A program made the translations under genes and the position numbers. Below are positions 42,357 to 50,560 of a DNA stretch of 64,000 nt, in pieces. The notes below the pieces were generated by a model, which saw only the letters and a list, made by a program, of their open reading frames with translations, did no database searches and was not told where the DNA came from. Source of the stretch: Spirosoma lacussanchae (GTDB taxonomy: Bacteria > Bacteroidota > Bacteroidia > Cytophagales > Spirosomataceae); contig NZ_SWJG01000006.1 in the NCBI RefSeq assembly GCF_005870035.1, positions 184,279 through 248,278 of the forward strand, written 5' to 3'. Numbering within the stretch: position 1 is the first letter of the stretch; every line of letters starts with the position of its first letter.

Positions 42357-44030
42357 TTACCTGACCGTAGCGTTGGCCCGTTGCTTCAACAGTTCGCGGG
42401 CGTTTTTGATCGCGCTGGCCGACGGGTTTTTGCCTCCTATCATCTGCGCAATTTCGCTCACTCGCTCATCAAATGACAATCTCCTGATTCGGCTGACGGT
42501 CTTGGCGGCTGTATTGTCTTTGTATACAAAGTAGTGGGCTGTGCCTTGTCCGGCAATCTGGTGCAGGTGGGTGATGGCGATAATCTGGTGACTGTGAGCC
42601 ATGTCGCGCATCATATTACCCATCTTGATCGCAATTTCACCCGAGACGCCCGTATCGATCTCATCGAAAATAATGGTTGGCAAGGAGCGCTTATTGGCCA
42701 GTATGTATTTGATGGCCATCATCAGCCGTGAGAACTCACCACCAGAAGCTACGTTTTTAAGCTGCTGGGGTTTTATACCCTTATTGGCGCTGAACAGGAA
42801 GGTGATCACATCAATACCCGTTGCGCTGGGCTTGCCAGTCTCGGTCTGGATTTTCAGGGATGCGTTAGGCATGCCCAAATCATGTAGCAGACCATCAATT
42901 TCTGCTTCAATTGATTCAAGTACGGCCAGGCGTGCCGCCGACAGCGCGTTGGCGCTCTCCAGCAGCTGGGCGCGGGCGGCTTCGGTCTGGGTTTTGGCTT
43001 CGGCCAGCTCATCATCCAGATTCAGTACTTTGCTCACTTTCTGCCCCAGCTCATCACGCAGTCTGATCAAAGCGGTTACGTCGGCAGCCTGGTGCTTGGT
43101 TTGCAACTGGTACAGCAGGTTCAGCCGTTCCCGAATGGTTTCGGCCCGGGCATCGTCAATCTCGACATTGTCCTGTTCGGTGCTGATTTCATCCGCCAGA
43201 TCCCGCAATTCAATGAGGCTACTCTGCGCCCGCTGCTGCAACTGTTCGTACTGATCGGAAAGCTTACTGATGTAGGAGAGATTGCTGACGGTACTCTTGA
43301 GAAAATCGATGACCGACTGTTCAGCGTTATCCAGGTATTCGTAGGCTAGCTGTAGTCTTTCCTTGATCTCTTCGGCGTTCTCCAGGATGTTGAGTTCCTG
43401 CTCGAGGGCTTCCTGCTCGTCAGGGGTCAGTTGGGCTTTGACCAGTTCTTCGTATAGGAAGTTGTTATAGTCAAACTCTTTCCGCATGGCTGCGGCTTCT
43501 GCCTGCAGCTGATCGTAAATGCTCTTTTTGGCGCGATAGGCCTGATAGTCAGTACGGTACTGGCGGAGCAATGTATCGTTCTGGGCGTAGGTGTCGACAA
43601 TTTCCAGCTGGTAGTCGTTAGAGCCGAGCAGTATGGAATCATGCTGGGAGTGAATATCCATGATCTGGCTCGTAACCCGACGCAGCGTTTCGAGGTTAAC
43701 GGGAGTATCGTTGACAAAAGCCCTCGATTTGCCACTGACGCCGATTTCCCGGCGCACAATACAGCTGTCTGAGAAGTCGAGTTCTTCTTCCTCGAAAATT
43801 CGTTCGATGGCATAACCGGCCACGCCGAACGTGCCTTCAATGACACATTTCAGCTCAGGGTTGTAGAGCACTCTGGTATCGGCCCGGTTGCCTAGCAGTA
43901 AGCCAATGGCGCCCAGCATGATAGACTTACCAGCGCCCGTTTCGCCCGTGATGATATTCAGCTCGCGGTCAGGAGCGAGTTCAAGCTCATCGATCAGGGC
44001 GTAATTTTTTATCAATAAGTGCGATAGCAT
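42357..44030 (-). CDS. recN: DNA repair protein RecN
   Basis: 557 residues, normal RecN length. The Walker A Thr-Gly-Glu-Thr-Gly-Ala-Gly-Lys-Ser lies near 29-37. Two long coiled-coil segments (about 160-380) flank the middle. The ABC signature region has Ala-Ser-Gly-Gly-Glu-Phe-Ser-Arg near 430 and Walker B Ile-Ile-Phe-Asp-Glu-Ile-Asp near 463-469, then Ile-Thr-His-Leu near 501. It is the SMC-like protein that gathers broken DNA ends for recombinational repair. It is downstream of porD in a conserved Bacteroidota order. Confidence 0.95.
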   Translation of the reverse strand: MLSHLLIKNYALIDELELAPDRELNIITGETGAGKSIMLGAIGLLLGNRADTRVLYNPELKCVIEGTFGVAGYAIERIFEEEELDFSDSCIVRREIGVSGKSRAFVNDTPVNLETLRRVTSQIMDIHSQHDSILLGSNDYQLEIVDTYAQNDTLLRQYRTDYQAYRAKKSIYDQLQAEAAAMRKEFDYNNFLYEELVKAQLTPDEQEALEQELNILENAEEIKERLQLAYEYLDNAEQSVIDFLKSTVSNLSYISKLSDQYEQLQQRAQSSLIELRDLADEISTEQDNVEIDDARAETIRERLNLLYQLQTKHQAADVTALIRLRDELGQKVSKVLNLDDELAEAKTQTEAARAQLLESANALSAARLAVLESIEAEIDGLLHDLGMPNASLKIQTETGKPSATGIDVITFLFSANKGIKPQQLKNVASGGEFSRLMMAIKYILANKRSLPTIIFDEIDTGVSGEIAIKMGNMMRDMAHSHQIIAITHLHQIAGQGTAHYFVYKDNTAAKTVSRIRRLSFDERVSEIAQMIGGKNPSASAIKNARELLKQRANATVR

Positions 44031-44182
44031 AGGTGAGGTTCCTCAAATAGCTAACAATACCAGCCAGCACTCAGTTCTGAGGAAGCCGTACGTCTTGTGC
44101 CGATTCCGATGAAAAAATGTAAAGATAATACCCGTCCACTGGCTACTGTAACTCTGCATGTCAGGTAGCCCGACGGCTCCCT

Positions 44183-45097
44183 CTACTGGCCGCTGGCAAC
44201 CAGTTTACGATACACTTCAGTTTTACTGGGGTCGAGGTAGGAGAGTAACTCGAAGCTGCGCTGGCGTTCGGCGGGGGTTCCTTCGTACAGAATGTTGAAT
44301 AACTCCTGCGACTTGGCATCGAAGAACGAATTAATCAGCACCGAATTGGGAAGTTGCAGACCGATGGTCCGAATGGTACCGAGCAGGTCGAGCGTCTGTT
44401 TCCGGACCTGCACGGGATTGGCAGCAAAGGTGTCCAGTCCCAGGCGATGATACGTATACAGCCCATCCCGAAATGGAAGCAGCTGCTGATTCTGCAAGTT
44501 CTCGATGAGCCAGTAGCGGTTACGACGGTCACCTCCGGTTTGCCAGGCCGCGTTTGGTGAGCCCTGTTGAGCCAGATTCGTGATGGCGTATGCGCGCTGA
44601 ATGAAGAGATTACCGCCTTGCCGACTAAATGTGTCGTAGTCAACGGCCAGTATGACGTTGGCGTAAAAGGCCAGCAGTGAGGTCAGGTCATCGGAGAACT
44701 GGTTCTCGCGGAAGAATACCGGAGTAGTGGGCAGATAAACGAAATTAAAGGCCCGATCTACGTAGTTGAAAATAGTGGTTTCGTAGCTGGTGCCGTACAC
44801 AGGTCGGGTAACGGTGATTTGGGCGGTAGCTTCAAAAACTCCCTGTGCCAGTGATTTCACCAGGTTTATATTTATGGAGCAGTTGATCCGCTCGTTGGGT
44901 GCGAACTGGTCGTTTGTCCATCGGCGCGCATTCATAAACTCCGAAATAATCCCCTGTAACTGATTTACGTACGAAAAGTCCGTCTTCTGGGCTGCGAAAA
45001 GCTGATCGGAGTTAATCGTCACCGTACAGTTCAGCTCCTGAGCCCGGGCCGAATTGATCAGAGCACATACTACCAGCAAGGTTTTTAGCAATTTCAT
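44183..45097 (-). CDS. porD: DUF4835 protein, PorD-like component of type IX secretion
   Basis: 304 residues. A signal peptide (about 1-19, ending Ala-Arg-Ala-Gln) is followed by the DUF4835 start Glu-Leu-Asn-Cys-Thr-Val-Thr-Ile-Asn near 20-28. Later blocks are Arg-Trp-Thr-Asn-Asp near 59, Phe-Asn-Phe-Val-Tyr near 117, and Leu-Thr-Ser-Leu-Leu-Ala-Phe-Tyr-Ala-Asn near 137. This family is called PorD in type IX secretion studies. It is periplasmic and its exact step in secretion is not settled. It sits between coaBC and recN as in many Bacteroidota. Confidence 0.9.
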   Translation of the reverse strand: MKLLKTLLVVCALINSARAQELNCTVTINSDQLFAAQKTDFSYVNQLQGIISEFMNARRWTNDQFAPNERINCSININLVKSLAQGVFEATAQITVTRPVYGTSYETTIFNYVDRAFNFVYLPTTPVFFRENQFSDDLTSLLAFYANVILAVDYDTFSRQGGNLFIQRAYAITNLAQQGSPNAAWQTGGDRRNRYWLIENLQNQQLLPFRDGLYTYHRLGLDTFAANPVQVRKQTLDLLGTIRTIGLQLPNSVLINSFFDAKSQELFNILYEGTPAERQRSFELLSYLDPSKTEVYRKLVASGQ

Positions 45098-45141
45098 ATT
45101 GAGCTTTTTTTCTGACGATCGGAGTCTGAACGGGAAACCTG

Positions 45142-46371
45142 TCAGACGGTGAGGGCTGGCTGCGAACCGAGCTTCTCTAGTACGATCTGTAACAAATCCT
45201 GCGCCACGTCTTCTTTGGCTTTCAAAGCAAATTCACGCACTTGTTCGTCCCTGTCAATAACGGTAATTTTATTGGTATCGTGTCCAAAACCAGCCCCCAA
45301 GTCCCGCAGTGAATTTAGCACAATCCAGTCGAGGTTTTTGGCATGGAGTTTCTTGAGCGCGTTCTCCCGTTCGTTATTCGTTTCCAGCGCGAACCCCATC
45401 ATCAACTGGCCTGCCCGTTTTTGCTGACCCAGGGAAGCGGCAATGTCAACGGTTTTAACGAGTTCAATGGCGAACTGAGCTTCGTTCTTTTTGATCTTCT
45501 GATCAGCGGGGTGGGCCGGTGTATAATCGGCCACGGCGGCACTAAGAATCGTAATGTCAGCCTGGCTAAAAGCGGCCTGTGTGGCGCTGAACATTTCCTG
45601 GGCTGACCGCACGTTGATGCGCCGAATGGCGGGGTGGGGCAGAGGCAGGCTGGTAGGGCCGCTAACCAGGGTAACTAGCGCTCCAGCCTGCGCAAAGGCC
45701 GCTGCAATCGCGTACCCCATTTTGCCGGTAGAATGGTTACTGATATACCGTACCGGGTCGATAGGCTCCTGCGTGGGGCCAGCCGTAATCAGCACCTGTT
45801 TCCCGCTTAGGACAGCCGTAGTACTTTTGGCCCAGAACGTTTCCAGAACCTGAACAATGGCTTCGGGTTCGGCCAGACGACCTTCGCCCACCAGTCCACT
45901 AGCCAGTTCACCGTATTCGGCCCGGATGATGTGATTGCCGAACGACTCGAGCCGACGCAGGTTCTCGGCTGTAGCTGGATGCCGGTACATGTCGAGATCC
46001 ATGGCCGGAGCAAAAAAGACGGGGCATTTTGCCGACAGATACACCGCCGATAGCAGGTCGTTGCAAATTCCGAAGGCACAGCGGGCTAGGGTGTGAGCCG
46101 AAGCGGGTGCAATTACTACGGCATCGGCCCAGAGGCCAAGCTCCACATGGTTATTCCACTGCCCGTCTTCCGTATGGGCGAAGGCCGAAAGTACAGGGCG
46201 TTTCGATAAAGTTGCCAGCGTCAGCGGTGTAATGAACGTTTTGGCCGACTCGGTCATGACAACCTGCACGTCGGCTCCGGCCTTGACCAGCAGGCGAACG
46301 AGAAGCGCCGATTTATAGGCCGAAATACTGCCCGAAACACCTAAAAGAACTCGTTTGCCGACTAATACCAT
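45142..46371 (-). CDS. coaBC: Bifunctional phosphopantothenoylcysteine decarboxylase/synthetase
   Basis: 409 residues. The flavoprotein CoaC domain (1-180) has Gly-Val-Ser-Gly-Ser-Ile-Ser near 12, Asn-His-Val-Glu-Leu near 75 with the active-site His, and Ala-Pro-Ala-Met-Asp-Leu near 125. The CoaB domain (about 190-409) has Ile-Thr-Ala-Gly-Pro-Thr-Gln-Glu-Pro-Ile-Asp near 196-206, Ser-Thr-Gly-Lys-Met-Gly near 215, Ala-Ala-Val-Ala-Asp-Tyr near 281, and Lys-Ile-Lys-Lys near 293. It makes phosphopantothenoylcysteine and decarboxylates it for coenzyme A. It lies downstream of the rpoZ terminator, so it probably also has its own promoter. Confidence 0.96.
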   Translation of the reverse strand: MVLVGKRVLLGVSGSISAYKSALLVRLLVKAGADVQVVMTESAKTFITPLTLATLSKRPVLSAFAHTEDGQWNNHVELGLWADAVVIAPASAHTLARCAFGICNDLLSAVYLSAKCPVFFAPAMDLDMYRHPATAENLRRLESFGNHIIRAEYGELASGLVGEGRLAEPEAIVQVLETFWAKSTTAVLSGKQVLITAGPTQEPIDPVRYISNHSTGKMGYAIAAAFAQAGALVTLVSGPTSLPLPHPAIRRINVRSAQEMFSATQAAFSQADITILSAAVADYTPAHPADQKIKKNEAQFAIELVKTVDIAASLGQQKRAGQLMMGFALETNNERENALKKLHAKNLDWIVLNSLRDLGAGFGHDTNKITVIDRDEQVREFALKAKEDVAQDLLQIVLEKLGSQPALTV

Positions 46372-46434
46372 AGACGTGATTACGTTAGCTGAACAGCCAG
46401 AACCGGCGCTGTTCGGGGTGCGTTCAAACCAAAA

Positions 46435-46462
46435 AACCGCACGGTCCAGATGCCGTGCGGTT
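46435..46462 (-). terminator. Terminator of the bamD-rpoZ unit
   Basis: A perfect 10-bp stem (46435-46444 with 46453-46462). On the minus strand it is followed by a run of U. It lies 22 bases after the rpoZ stop. Confidence 0.85.
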
Positions 46463-46484
46463 ACTTGTATAGACCAGAAGAAGG

Positions 46485-46796
46485 CTACTGAGCTTCTTCG
46501 TCGTTGTAGCGCCAGTATACTTTACCCTCCAGAAATTCGTCGGTAGCGATTGAGGTTGGCTTGGGCATACGCTCGTAGAACTTCGAAATCTCGATCTGCT
46601 CACGATTCTCAAACACCTCTTCCAGATTATCGACGGCCGAAACGAATTCTGATAATTTGTTGCTCAGCTCTTCTTTGTTCTTGGACGAAATCTGCCGGGC
46701 GCGCTTCGAGATAATCGACACCGACTCGTACAGGTTCCCCGTCTGGGCCGCAATCTTGTCGTTGTCGCGGGTGATGATAGATTGATTGGTTGCCAT
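46485..46796 (-). CDS. rpoZ: RNA polymerase omega subunit (Bacteroidota type)
   Basis: 103 residues from the ATG at 46796; the open frame reaches 46886 but the upstream part has no conserved feature. The protein starts Met-Ala-Thr-Asn-Gln-Ser-Ile, then has Thr-Gly-Asn-Leu-Tyr-Glu-Ser-Val-Ser-Ile-Ile-Ser-Lys-Arg-Ala-Arg-Gln-Ile near 19-36, the omega core that latches the beta-prime subunit. It ends in an acidic tail with Tyr-Trp-Arg-Tyr. It follows bamD by 90 bases. Confidence 0.88.
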   Translation of the reverse strand: MATNQSIITRDNDKIAAQTGNLYESVSIISKRARQISSKNKEELSNKLSEFVSAVDNLEEVFENREQIEISKFYERMPKPTSIATDEFLEGKVYWRYNDEEAQ

Positions 46797-46886
46797 AATT
46801 TTCAGTGTTACTATTTTTTGCCTTCGGTCTGACAAGCAGGCTGTTTCAGAGTTGGTTTCCAAACGGCCTTTGTTGCCCAAAAGCAA

Positions 46887-47792
46887 TTATTGATTAGCCG
46901 CCGTGACCTTAGCTGGCCGACTGGCGTCGGGCTGTGTATTCTGTTTTTCTTTTTCGCGTTCCTGTTCCAGCTTCGTTAGGCGCTCCAGCTCTTTCTGGCT
47001 GGTTTCGTACATTTTTTCTGACTCTTTCAGGAAGCGGCTCTTGGGGTATTTATCAACAAACTCCTGATAATAATTGATAGCTTCCTGATAACGTTCCTTT
47101 TGCTTGGTCTCTAGGCTGTTCTGAGCCAGGCTGAACTCCGCGTCTACTTTCAGAAAGGCAAGTTCTTCGTTGTACTGCGAATCCGGAAACTCTTTCTGGA
47201 AGTTGTTGATCGCAATGACCGACGACTTGTACGAAGCAATGTTGAAACCGCTGGTTTTATAATACAGTTTCGCTTTCTCGTAGGCTTTGCGTTCCAGCTT
47301 TTGCCGTAGCTCCAGAATCATGCGGGTACAATCATCGCGGTATTTGCTGTCAGGATATGCATTGATAAAATCCTGCAGAGCCGAGGTAGCTGTCAGCGTG
47401 TTCGACTGGTCGAGGTTAAACTGGGGCGTATCTTTGTACAGAGAGAAAGCGTACATGTACATCGCTTCCTGGGCGTACTCCGAGCGGGCAAAGGTTTCGT
47501 AGAATTTCTTGAATAGCGTAGCGCTGAGCAGATATTGCTGCTGATGATATTGGGTATAAGCGTAGTAGAACTGAGCCATTTCCGACTCGGTACTTCCCTT
47601 CAGAACCGGAATAAGTTCTTCAAACAGCAGTCCCGCCCGGTACCAGTCTTCTTTCTTATAATATTCTACCGCTCCTTTGTACTTCTCGTCATCGGTCCCG
47701 TTCTTCTGTAGTTTCGAGAATGGACTACACGAACCCAGCACAAACACAATCCACGTTCCCAGCAGAACCTTTACAAAATGACTTTGTTGCAT
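46887..47792 (-). CDS. bamD: Outer-membrane assembly lipoprotein BamD
   Basis: 301 residues from the ATG at 47792; an earlier in-frame ATG at 47810 would lie upstream of the -7 box and can be excluded. The lipobox Leu-Gly-Ser-Cys lies near 18-22. Four to five TPR-like helix pairs follow (about 35-240), with Tyr-Phe-type pairs such as Tyr-Tyr-Ala-Tyr-Thr-Gln-Tyr-His near 80 and Phe-Pro-Asp-Ser-Gln-Tyr-Asn near 200. The charged C-terminal tail (about 260-301) is a coiled coil. BamD works with BamA to insert beta barrels in the outer membrane. Confidence 0.92.
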   Translation of the reverse strand: MQQSHFVKVLLGTWIVFVLGSCSPFSKLQKNGTDDEKYKGAVEYYKKEDWYRAGLLFEELIPVLKGSTESEMAQFYYAYTQYHQQQYLLSATLFKKFYETFARSEYAQEAMYMYAFSLYKDTPQFNLDQSNTLTATSALQDFINAYPDSKYRDDCTRMILELRQKLERKAYEKAKLYYKTSGFNIASYKSSVIAINNFQKEFPDSQYNEELAFLKVDAEFSLAQNSLETKQKERYQEAINYYQEFVDKYPKSRFLKESEKMYETSQKELERLTKLEQEREKEKQNTQPDASRPAKVTAANQ

Positions 47793-47799
47793 ACGAAGG

Positions 47800-47807
47800 C
47801 AAAGATA
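47800..47807 (-). promoter_or_regulatory. Probable -7 element of bamD
   Basis: Minus-strand TATCTTTG fits TAnnTTTG and lies 7 bases before the bamD ATG at 47792. Transcription starting about 7 bases further would give an almost leaderless message. No good -33 TTG was found. Confidence 0.55.
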
Positions 47808-47945
47808 CAAAAAAAACAGAGGCTACACCGTTTAAACGACGATGCAGCCCGGATAGTGCCGTGTCGGTCAAGTCTGTTATGACGATAGACCGTTAATTTG
47901 TGTTAAAGAAATATGGCTTCTTTCGGCTTGGTAATGGCCTATCAA

Positions 47946-48602
47946 CTATTGATGGCGTACCAGCAGCCGTTTGGTGGCCACTTTTCTGCCATCTACCGAT
48001 AGTTGATACAGATAATAGCCAGTGGGTAGATTACGGGTGCCGATGCGTAGCTTACGTTCTCCCTGCTCCAGGTTGTACTCGCCAACCGGCGCCCCCAGCA
48101 CGTTCATCATGACAAGACGTGCATCGCCCGGCGCCGTAAATTGATAATCAATCTCGGCGGCATCATCAGCTGGGTTTGGATAAGCGTTGGAAACGGATAT
48201 TTTCTCGTTGGCAAACAACCGGTCTTCCGCCTTAATTTCAGACCCTGCCAGTGGCCGCGCATCCGTAACAGCAACCGATCCTGTTTCTGAAGCCGAAGAG
48301 CGACCATTCGCCGACTTAGCCATGGGTTTGCTCATCAGCAAGGTGCGGTAATGCTCGTTGATCGGCGTGTTTTTCTGGAGATGTACGGACCGATCTAGGC
48401 CAACTGTTGCGGGGTTAGGCACGAGCGAAAAGCGCCGTGATAACACCGGTTTTGAGGCTATTCGGGAGGTTGTCGGCGTTCGGCCCAATTCAAGACGGCT
48501 ACCTTTTCGGGCGTCCGAATCCCGCTGAGCGACCTGCGCTCTGAGCGGGACTGTAGCCAAAAGCAAGCCCGACAACACACCCACAAGTATAAATTGTTTC
48601 AT
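47946..48602 (-). CDS. Type IX secretion cargo protein with C-terminal sorting domain
   Basis: 218 residues from the ATG at 48602 (a TTG is in frame 9 bases earlier). A signal peptide (about 1-23, Leu-Arg-Ala-Gln) is followed by a basic, Ser/Arg-rich, probably disordered middle (about 25-130). The C-terminal type A sorting domain (about 137-218) has Ala-Tyr-Pro-Asn-Pro-Ala, Asp-Tyr-Gln-Phe, Val-Leu-Gly-Ala-Pro-Val near 168, Leu-Pro-Thr-Gly-Tyr-Tyr-Leu-Tyr-Gln near 194, and a basic end Lys-Arg-Leu-Leu-Val-Arg. This domain is cut on secretion through the T9SS. No catalytic domain is recognised in the middle. Confidence 0.85.
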   Translation of the reverse strand: MKQFILVGVLSGLLLATVPLRAQVAQRDSDARKGSRLELGRTPTTSRIASKPVLSRRFSLVPNPATVGLDRSVHLQKNTPINEHYRTLLMSKPMAKSANGRSSASETGSVAVTDARPLAGSEIKAEDRLFANEKISVSNAYPNPADDAAEIDYQFTAPGDARLVMMNVLGAPVGEYNLEQGERKLRIGTRNLPTGYYLYQLSVDGRKVATKRLLVRHQ

Positions 48603-48635
48603 CAAGTTCAAATTCAGGTATACTCCTACTCACCA

Positions 48636-48666
48636 CAAACGTATTCACGGAAAAAGACAAAGTCAA
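48636..48666 (-). promoter_or_regulatory. Promoter of the T9SS cargo gene
   Basis: Minus-strand TTG (48666-48664), 20 bases, TACGTTTG (48643-48636). The spacing equals that of the rho promoter. It lies 34 bases before the ATG. Confidence 0.7.
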
Positions 48667-48697
48667 CGGCGTACTGTCTAAAAAATTGTTAAAACCA

Positions 48698-50527
48698 TTA
48701 ATTAATACTCCTTTGAACGAGTTTCTTAGCTAAAGGTTTAGTTGGCGACTTTGTTTTTATTGTTTTTCTAGTGGCTGGCTGCTCGGCAGGTGGAGTCTCC
48801 AGCCACAGGACCTGTGCCTTGGTCGGCTTTTCGGCATCGCGCCATCGGAAGCCATCCAGTTCTTTAGCATCGTCGGTAATTTCTTTCGGCGGAATCAGCT
48901 GAGCATCGGGCTGGCCGTAAAATCGAATGCGTCCTACTTTGTTGTCGGCAAATTCAATGTTCATCCGGCTACATTCAACGTGGTTCAGCCCAATCATCCG
49001 GTTCTTTTCATCCACAGCGTAATAAATACTCTGCCCATTGCCCTCAACAATGACTCGTTCCAGAGCGGTCTGTTCGCGTACGGGTGCTGTTGCTGACGCG
49101 GGCGGTGTGTTATTCGCTACTACGCGCTGCCCTACGGTTTTCGTTGCAGTGGGGGTACTGGTTCGGGTAGCAATGGCCGTGGCCAGCGCAGTCGTCGACT
49201 GACCAGCTGTTGTTACCGGCGAGGCATCAACCACGGGTTTTGTTGTAAAGTAGGCCGTAATAGTGCGTCCTTTTACCTGGTTGAAATTTTGAAGTGTATC
49301 GAGCGAAACCACGAACGATTTCGTTTTCATAAACATGGTGCTGATGCGGTTATCTTTCAGCAGGGCCCGCATCGAGTCGGCCTCCATCTGATACTTGTTC
49401 TGGCTCCAGACAACGGGCTTTTTGTAAAAGTAGATGGTAGAGTCGGCGGTGTTGTAAACCAGTGAGTCACACTTGCTCTGAAGATCTGACTTGTATACGA
49501 ATACGTTTTTCTGCCCTATGAGCCGGCGGGTGTTGGTGACTTTATCATCGAATGAAAACAGGGTGTCGGCCCGTAAGTAGAGCGTGTCTTTTGTTTCCTC
49601 ATTGGCCAAGCTTTTGGCTACTGGCTTGCCTGTTACGCGCGACACACCAGCTTTGCCATTATAGCGGACATGTTCGCCGGTTATGATCGCTTTCCGGTCT
49701 TTGGCTACCATGATAACATTCCCCTTGGCAATCCCCAGCTCAGACACGTTATCATAATAGAGGGAATCACCCGTAAGGCGGTACTTAGGCGTTTCGACAG
49801 TGGCCCGTCGCTGAAAGTTGGAGATGCCGGAGGTTGTATTGTACTGACCTTCCCTAGCTGTCAGAACACCGTCTTTATTCGTAATTCGGGTCGGTCCCTG
49901 AAATGTCGCAAGTCGACTGAGCGAATTATAAAGCAGCGAGTCGGCCGTTAACGTACCTTTGGGGTTGACAAGCTTAACGTTCTGGCGAAAAGTGAAAAGT
50001 TTGCTGCGGGTATCGTAATAGCCTTCGCGACTGGTCAGTACGTTCTCTTTATCAACAATCCGGCCGGGCGTGGGATAGTGAGCAATACCCGAAATCATAT
50101 CATAGTCGAGCTGACCCGTAGTGAGCGTCATCTTGCGGTCACGCATGGTCACGTGGCCGCGCAGATTCGCCTGCCGGGTATTACCGTAGTAGAACATGGT
50201 ATCACCCCGTACGCTGATGGTATCGCCCTGAATGAGCCGAACGTTACCGTACGCTTCGATAACGTTTGTGGTTACGTTTTGAATCGCCAGGTTGCAGTAC
50301 ATGAGCATGCCTTTCTGCCGAAAGCGAACGTTGTTGTATATTTTTCGGACAACCTGACCCGGAACGTTTACCCCAACCAGGCTGTCGGCACCGGGTAATA
50401 ACTCGACCTTATCCGTTGCTCCGGCCGGCACGGGAGGACGGCCCACCTGAGCCAGTGCATCCACTGAACTGAACAGGCCAACCACAATACCCAGCAGTAA
50501 GAGACAATACGTACGCATACTTACCAT
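48698..50527 (-). CDS. OstA-like LPS transport protein
   Basis: 609 residues. A signal peptide (1-26, Asp-Ala-Leu-Ala) is followed by repeated LptA/OstA-type beta-jellyroll strands. Recurring blocks such as Ala-Tyr-Gly-Asn-Val-Arg, Arg-Gly-Asp-Thr-Met-Phe-Tyr, Val-Thr-Met-Arg-Asp and Leu-Thr-Ala-Arg-Glu-Gly-Gln-Tyr appear about every 25-30 residues over 55-400. The C-terminal part (about 440-609) is Ala/Thr/Pro-rich and then Lys-rich. It resembles the periplasmic bridge LptA or the N-terminal part of LptD, and LptC is encoded at 40130. A second in-frame ATG at 50518 fits the -7 box at 50533-50540 slightly better as start. Confidence 0.85.
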   Translation of the reverse strand: MVSMRTYCLLLLGIVVGLFSSVDALAQVGRPPVPAGATDKVELLPGADSLVGVNVPGQVVRKIYNNVRFRQKGMLMYCNLAIQNVTTNVIEAYGNVRLIQGDTISVRGDTMFYYGNTRQANLRGHVTMRDRKMTLTTGQLDYDMISGIAHYPTPGRIVDKENVLTSREGYYDTRSKLFTFRQNVKLVNPKGTLTADSLLYNSLSRLATFQGPTRITNKDGVLTAREGQYNTTSGISNFQRRATVETPKYRLTGDSLYYDNVSELGIAKGNVIMVAKDRKAIITGEHVRYNGKAGVSRVTGKPVAKSLANEETKDTLYLRADTLFSFDDKVTNTRRLIGQKNVFVYKSDLQSKCDSLVYNTADSTIYFYKKPVVWSQNKYQMEADSMRALLKDNRISTMFMKTKSFVVSLDTLQNFNQVKGRTITAYFTTKPVVDASPVTTAGQSTTALATAIATRTSTPTATKTVGQRVVANNTPPASATAPVREQTALERVIVEGNGQSIYYAVDEKNRMIGLNHVECSRMNIEFADNKVGRIRFYGQPDAQLIPPKEITDDAKELDGFRWRDAEKPTKAQVLWLETPPAEQPATRKTIKTKSPTKPLAKKLVQRSIN

Positions 50528-50532
50528 AACGA

Positions 50533-50540
50533 CAAAACTA
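50533..50540 (-). promoter_or_regulatory. Probable -7 element of the OstA-like gene
   Basis: Minus-strand TAGTTTTG fits TAnnTTTG and is 5 bases before the first ATG (50527) and 14 before the second (50518). No clear -33 box. Confidence 0.5.
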
Positions 50541-50560
50541 CGGCAACCAGCCGAAGCCGG

